From the NCBI GenBank assembly GCA_045126215.1, contig JBGVOD010000029.1, positions 62,001 through 126,000 on the forward strand: DNA of 64,000 bases, read 5' to 3'. Made by a program: the position numbers and the translations under genes. The DNA comes from SVEL01 sp045126215 (GTDB lineage Bacteria; Bacillota; Clostridia; Lachnospirales; Lachnospiraceae). Below the pieces are notes generated by a model that was not told the origin of the DNA, ran no database searches, and worked only from the letters and a program-made list of their open reading frames with translations. Below, piece after piece: positions 59,640-64,000 of the stretch (its first letter is position 1; the number at the start of each line of letters is the position of its first letter).

Positions 59640-62111
59640 ATGGGAAACGAAACAAGATTCGATGCATTTATTAGCTATAGGCACTGTGATTTAGATAAAT
59701 ACGTTGCAGAAATATTACATGAACAGCTTGAATCATACAAACTGCCAAAGAATATAAAAAGAATAATCTCTGGTGGTCGAACCAAAATTAATAGGGTTTT
59801 TCGAGACAAGGATGAACTGCCTCTTACAAGTAATCTTGAGGATCCTATTATAAAAGCTCTTGCTAATTCCGAGTTTTTAATCGTAATCTGTTCTCCAAGA
59901 CTTAAAGAATCTGCCTGGTGCAGAAAAGAAATTGAGACCTTTATATCTATGCACGGAAGAAAGAATGTACTTGCTGTTTTGATAGAAGGCGAACCAGCTG
60001 ATTCTTTTCCAGATGAACTACTTTATGATTACATACCCGTTCAAGGTCCTAATGGTTCTGTTCAATATGTTAAAAAAACTATTGAGCCATTGGCAGCAGA
60101 CTTTCGTGGTAATACCAAGAGAAATATTAAGAAAGCCATGAAAGAGGAGATATTAAGATTACTTGCACCTATGTTCAATGTAAATTATGACGATTTAAAA
60201 CAACGACATAGAGAACGTAGAACAAAACATTTTATTGGTGTTGCAACAGGTATTGCTTGTCTTAGTGTGCTTTTCGGTGGATATTTTGCCTTAAGCGCAA
60301 TAAAAATCAAGAATCAAAATAATAAAATATTAGATCAAGCAGCTTCACTTGAAGAGCAAGCAGATATTCTTGAAGCTCAAAATGAAGCTTTAAAAAAAGA
60401 ACAGGCACTTAGTCTTGTAAGAGAAGCAAAGTCATTACTTCAAGTAGATAATCGAAATGAAGCAATTCTTAAGGCATATCAGGCATTAACAGAACAAAAT
60501 GGCATCTCTTTTCCATATAATGCTGAAGCTCAGAATACTTTAACTTCAGCATTATTGGCGTATGAATGTGGCAATAAACTTGAACCAGCATATCAGATTA
60601 CAACTGCCGGATTAATCGTAGATATATGCATTTCTCCAAACAGAAAATATGCATTGGTTATTGATAGTTTAAACAACTTGACCCTTTGTGATGTCCCAGA
60701 GAGAAATATTATTAAAACTATAGAAAGCAAAAATGATAACGACTCCTTTTTATATGTTATGCCTTCTTCATATGGCTTTTTAACAAATAGCTCTTTCTTT
60801 TATTTATCATCTGATGATATTATACATATAATAGATATTAATACATTGGAGGAGAGAATTTATACAACACCTTCGGATTCAGATTCAACAATATACTTTG
60901 CAGCCTGTTCATCCGATGGAAAAAAAATATATACACGAACACCAGAAGGTATATATGTTGTTGATTCTTTCACTCTGACAAACGATTTGTTTTTACCTAG
61001 TGAATGTTTTATTTCACACCAAGCAATATATACTTCAAATGAACCTAACGAATTTTATATTATTAACTCTGATGATAATTTCAACATAATTGATTCTAAT
61101 AATGGTCGTGTGCTTTTTTCAACTGATGAGATAGTAGGAAATATTGTCAAATGTATTTCATACAATGATATTCTATATGTTGCAAGTTATTCAAATGATA
61201 TAACTTATAATATCAGATCATATATTACAGCAATAGATAAAACATCCAAATCAATTATTTGGCAAAAAGAAGAAATAGGTTATTCTATAGACAATATTTC
61301 TCAATCTGTATCTGCAGGACGAGATTGTCTGTTATGCATTTTAGGTAATCTCATTCTTCTTCTCGATGCACAAACAGGCGAACTTATTGTTAGTAATACA
61401 TCATCAAGTGATATTCTTTTATTTAATATATTAGAAAATGGAGACTTTGATTTATATAACTCTACTGGATATCGTAGTATTATTTCTTCTGATGTTGAAA
61501 AAGTATTAGTAGAATATCCTTATATGCATTGCACAAAGCTTTCAAAATTAGCTTTTTCTGATGGTTGTTTTCTAGGTGTACCTGAAAACAGCAACAGAGT
61601 CGTATTCTATACTTACTGCATGAATAGTTTAGCAAAGATATATGAAGACAATATTTCTGAATCTGAGCAATATGGATATGATGAGTATGATTCAATTTCA
61701 TGGGCAAACGAGTGCGACCTTCCAAAAGCAATGTATATTGAATCTTATTTAGAACTTGATGAAATCGGCAAAACAATAGTTACATACAAAGATAATACTA
61801 TGGAAGTGTATCAATCAGATTCTATGGAGTTACTTCATACATATAATTTAGAATATACAATTCTAAATTATTTGGGTTTAATAAATGAATATTATATTTT
61901 CAAAGATTCCAATAGAAATATGGGATTTTTCCTTAACGAAAGCGGAGAAATATGTGCAGAAATACCAAACTTAATTGGTCTTAATGAAGAGATGGATAGT
62001 CTCGTTATTTCAGGACACGACTTTAATGCAAAACCTTGCAATTACACATTACATGTTTACAGTCTAGAAGATCTTCTTACCAAATCTGAAGAATATTTAG
62101 GTTTGAACTAA
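59640..62111 (+). CDS. TIR-domain protein with TM helix, coiled coil and beta-propeller-like C-terminus
   Basis: An 823-residue protein. The TIR domain (about 5-150) has FDAFISYRH, the INRVFRDKDELPLTSNLEDPI segment, and Glu97 in SAWCRKEIETF at the position of the catalytic Glu of NAD-cleaving TIR domains. A transmembrane helix (about 199-222) and coiled coil (about 225-270) follow, then about 500 residues of repeated beta-strand units resembling a propeller (DICISPNRKYALVID, YFAACSSDGKKIYTRTPEG). The start has GAGGAG upstream. This suggests a membrane-tethered NADase with an extracytoplasmic sensor, or a cytoplasmic propeller if the topology is inverted. Anti-phage use is inference. Confidence 0.88.
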   Translation: MGNETRFDAFISYRHCDLDKYVAEILHEQLESYKLPKNIKRIISGGRTKINRVFRDKDELPLTSNLEDPIIKALANSEFLIVICSPRLKESAWCRKEIETFISMHGRKNVLAVLIEGEPADSFPDELLYDYIPVQGPNGSVQYVKKTIEPLAADFRGNTKRNIKKAMKEEILRLLAPMFNVNYDDLKQRHRERRTKHFIGVATGIACLSVLFGGYFALSAIKIKNQNNKILDQAASLEEQADILEAQNEALKKEQALSLVREAKSLLQVDNRNEAILKAYQALTEQNGISFPYNAEAQNTLTSALLAYECGNKLEPAYQITTAGLIVDICISPNRKYALVIDSLNNLTLCDVPERNIIKTIESKNDNDSFLYVMPSSYGFLTNSSFFYLSSDDIIHIIDINTLEERIYTTPSDSDSTIYFAACSSDGKKIYTRTPEGIYVVDSFTLTNDLFLPSECFISHQAIYTSNEPNEFYIINSDDNFNIIDSNNGRVLFSTDEIVGNIVKCISYNDILYVASYSNDITYNIRSYITAIDKTSKSIIWQKEEIGYSIDNISQSVSAGRDCLLCILGNLILLLDAQTGELIVSNTSSSDILLFNILENGDFDLYNSTGYRSIISSDVEKVLVEYPYMHCTKLSKLAFSDGCFLGVPENSNRVVFYTYCMNSLAKIYEDNISESEQYGYDEYDSISWANECDLPKAMYIESYLELDEIGKTIVTYKDNTMEVYQSDSMELLHTYNLEYTILNYLGLINEYYIFKDSNRNMGFFLNESGEICAEIPNLIGLNEEMDSLVISGHDFNAKPCNYTLHVYSLEDLLTKSEEYLGLN

Positions 62112-62141
62112 TACAAAACTTATATAAAAGTCAAAAAATCA

Positions 62142-62184
62142 CAAAAAAGAGAGAATAATGTAAACACACTTTTCTCTCTTTTAT
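62142..62184. terminator. Bidirectional terminator between TIR and oxidoreductase genes
   Basis: Arms AAAAGAGAGAA (62145-62155) and TTCTCTCTTTT (62172-62182) enclose 16 bases, with A and T runs on both sides. It separates convergent genes and can serve both. Confidence 0.85.
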
Positions 62185-62249
62185 GTTTTATATTATCACA
62201 GATTTGTTTTTAATCATTATATTCAAGCACCGTCTCCATAATATTGATT

Positions 62250-63338
62250 TTATTTACTCTTTACATATGTGTTAAGCGGATGAACACAATACTCATTGTA
62301 TGGGTACTGATCCGTTGTCACATAACCTGCAGGTGCATCAATAAGCTGTGGAATTCTATTAATCAAAGTTGCACATGTCATTTCTACTGTTGCCGGCTGA
62401 TTACATGAAACAGTAGTCTCAGGTTCTCCTACAAATACCCAGTCATTACAGTCGAAATCTTCTGGTGTATAAACTTTTCCTATACATTTTGTAACAAATG
62501 TAATTCCTTCTTCTGTTGTAGTTGTAACTACAGCCTCCATACCTGTTGGTTCACCAGCCCTGATAGTTGCCCCAAGTGTTGATGAATACAAATCTTTATC
62601 ACAGCTTGTAGGGTAGCACTTCTGAGTCTGAGAGGTAATATGAAGATTCATTTTACTACACAACCATCCATTCTGATTCCACATATATGATGGAACATAT
62701 TCTCCACTCTCAATAAGTGCCTTTAATTCATCAGACGGCAACTCATTGATATTGGATATTTCAGCTTCAAAACGCTCCTTTGTAAATCCTGCACCATGTC
62801 CTTCTGCAAGTGCAATTCCATATTCATCTACATTATAGGAACTTACACCACGAATTTCTTTGATATCAAATGATGAACCAGCAAGATTTGTAACCATTGT
62901 TCCCCATACAAGATCACAATAACCAACACCTGTAAGAGTACATCCACCTTGTTTTGCAAGTTCATCTAACCTCTTTGTAAGTGTTGGATTAGAATTCCAT
63001 GGATATAACGCCTCTTCACATGTAGTAATCGCATTAATACCATACTTAGCACATATTGTAAATATTTCTTCAAGTTCCGCAATTGTACTTCTTGTGGCAA
63101 TAATACATACATCTGGTTTTAAACTTCCAAGAATCTTGTCTGCCTCGCTTGCTGCCGAAATCTTTACTCCAGTTTCCGGATAACCGTTTCCGACTATTTC
63201 TGCTGCATCCTTCCCAATTATTGCAGGATTCAAATCGAATGCCGCTACAAGTTCTCCACCTTTTTCAATGCCATAACGAATAAGATATTTCGCCATTTTC
63301 CCGCATCCATACTGTACAAATGTTACTTTTCTCTCCAT
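62250..63338 (-). CDS. NAD(P)-dependent oxidoreductase, DapB-N/2,4-diaminopentanoate dehydrogenase-like
   Basis: A 362-residue Rossmann protein. The nucleotide site is VTFVQYGCGKMAKYLIRYG at the N-terminus, followed by AAFDLNPAIIGKDAAEI, a DVCIIATRSTIAELE strand-helix pair, and a C-terminal substrate domain of about 230 residues. Related proteins include dihydrodipicolinate reductase N-domain enzymes and 2,4-diaminopentanoate dehydrogenase of ornithine fermentation. Which substrate applies here cannot be read; no ornithine-pathway genes adjoin. AGGAGG precedes the ATG. It looks like a single-gene unit. Confidence 0.75.
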   Translation of the reverse strand: MERKVTFVQYGCGKMAKYLIRYGIEKGGELVAAFDLNPAIIGKDAAEIVGNGYPETGVKISAASEADKILGSLKPDVCIIATRSTIAELEEIFTICAKYGINAITTCEEALYPWNSNPTLTKRLDELAKQGGCTLTGVGYCDLVWGTMVTNLAGSSFDIKEIRGVSSYNVDEYGIALAEGHGAGFTKERFEAEISNINELPSDELKALIESGEYVPSYMWNQNGWLCSKMNLHITSQTQKCYPTSCDKDLYSSTLGATIRAGEPTGMEAVVTTTTEEGITFVTKCIGKVYTPEDFDCNDWVFVGEPETTVSCNQPATVEMTCATLINRIPQLIDAPAGYVTTDQYPYNEYCVHPLNTYVKSK

Positions 63339-63717
63339 AGTAACTACCTCCTGATAATTATATATTTTATAATACCTTGAACTGTATTATTTTTCCTTTA
63401 TTATTCCCACAATTCTCTGTTTCTTCTCTTATAACACAAATCTTTTCACAATATTTTTATTCACAAGATATATAAGGAAATATATATCACAGACTATTTC
63501 TATAACATTAAACACATTTTATTCTATGTATTATTATATTCACTTTAATAAACAAATACAAGTTACTTGTTATTATTTATATATTATTTATATATCATTA
63601 CATTATGTGCAAAATATATTAATCCCGCAACTCCATATTTTAAAAGAATTGCGGGATTAAATATTATAGCTTTTTACTCTAAATATATATATTACATCTA
63701 ATCATTTATATAAAGAC
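63339..63717. other. Gene-free AT-rich spacer with one terminator
   Basis: This 379-base stretch holds the oxidoreductase ribosome site at its left end and, on the right, a hairpin with arms TTAATCCCGCAA and TTGCGGGATTAA (63619-63660), which would end the transcript of the gene at the window edge. The remainder is very AT-rich with TATATTATTTATATAT-like runs and no gene. Confidence 0.7.
63619..63660 (-). terminator. Terminator of the partial gene at the right edge
   Basis: The hairpin has perfect 12-base arms (TTAATCCCGCAA and its complement) around an 18-base loop, followed by AT-rich sequence, about 60 bases past the stop at 63718. Confidence 0.8.
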
Positions 63718-64000
63718 TTACTTAAACTCTGTATAGTAAGAATTTCCATATACATCATCAAACAAATACTGCACATATACTTCTTCTCCATACTCCGAAA
63801 AATCAATAACATCATAAAGTGGTTCTATTTCATTAGCCGTAAATGTGTCTGTGTAATAACGATATCCCATACTATCTGATGCGCTATCGTATGTCTGAAT
63901 TGCATACTGAATGGACTCGTCACCTTCAAAATAATAACCTTCATCATATTCTGAAAATTCCTCATCACAAGGGAAATATCCTATAACAGACAAATTATCG
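63718..64000 (-). CDS. Partial protein cut by the window edge, function unknown
   Basis: The frame stays open to the last base, so only the C-terminal roughly 94 residues are present and the first TTG codon is not a real start. The visible part is strikingly acidic and Tyr-rich (YDEGYYFEGDES, MGYRYYTDTFTAN, VQYLFDDVYGNSYYTEF) and reads like the end of an extracellular beta-rich domain, similar in flavour to the lipoproteins at the left side of the window. No family is recognised. Confidence 0.6.
   Translation of the reverse strand, partial: DNLSVIGYFPCDEEFSEYDEGYYFEGDESIQYAIQTYDSASDSMGYRYYTDTFTANEIEPLYDVIDFSEYGEEVYVQYLFDDVYGNSYYTEFK

Overview
The window looks like chromosomal DNA of a low-GC, anaerobic Gram-positive bacterium, most likely a Lachnospiraceae-type clostridium. 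The signs are AT-rich coding and spacer DNA, strong GGAGG-type ribosome sites, a T-box leader on the trp genes, many lipoproteins, reverse rubrerythrin with PerR, a spore-type LysM-GH18 protein, and no outer-membrane genes. The genus cannot be fixed from the sequence. Nearly every gene from 382 to 56828 is on the minus strand. Plus-strand genes are the partial YolD-like gene at the left edge, a Cu/Zn SOD-like gene, a glycosyltransferase and a TIR-domain gene.

Layout. 1-4.4 kb: YolD-like fragment and three lipoprotein genes, one transglutaminase-like and one frameshifted. 4.7-6.1 kb: peroxide-defence cluster (PerR, reverse rubrerythrin, a 57-residue rubredoxin) with a consensus promoter overlapped by a Per-box-like palindrome. 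6.2-6.5 kb: tandem 95-bp hairpin array 1. 6.6-10 kb: small Cys-rich lipoprotein, YeiH and EamA transporters, aminotransferase. 10.2-13 kb: thiC and a flippase. 13.2-18.7 kb: an ABC transporter with its own two-component system. 18.8-21 kb: a radical-SAM/partner DNA-repair pair under a promoter with two LexA-type boxes. 21-23.3 kb: potassium channel and a surface transglutaminase-like protein. 23.3-26.8 kb: thiSFGHE. 26.8-29.1 kb: secreted nuclease, an unknown gene and SOD. 29.1-32.5 kb: adenylating enzyme, acyl carrier protein and membrane acyltransferase. 32.6-37.6 kb: trpEGDCF with a tRNA-Trp T-box leader and no trpBA. 37.7-42 kb: lipoprotein and hybrid kinase. 42-45.3 kb: SPFH / zinc-ribbon / TPM operon resembling Bacillus ydjGHI. 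45.5-54.6 kb: chemoreceptor, BMP-type binding protein, a 1516-residue hybrid kinase and an HD-GYP regulator. 54.7-56.8 kb: LysM-GH18 and an LRR_5 lipoprotein. 57-57.4 kb: hairpin array 2. 57.6-64 kb: glycosyltransferase, motA remnant beside a palindromic element, cupin, TIR-propeller protein, an oxidoreductase and a truncated gene.

The most unusual signals are non-coding. Two arrays about 51 kb apart share a 95-bp period and a 41-nt hairpin (arms TTTCGGCT/AGCCGAAA) but have unrelated linkers. The SOS-type promoter implies a leaderless mRNA. Several families of palindromic intergenic elements recur, one of them next to the truncated motA. Among proteins, the best leads are the TIR-TM-coiled-coil-propeller protein preceded by five ~22-bp repeats, the self-contained acyl-transfer set, and the hybrid kinase with a transporter-like membrane domain beside an orphan binding protein.
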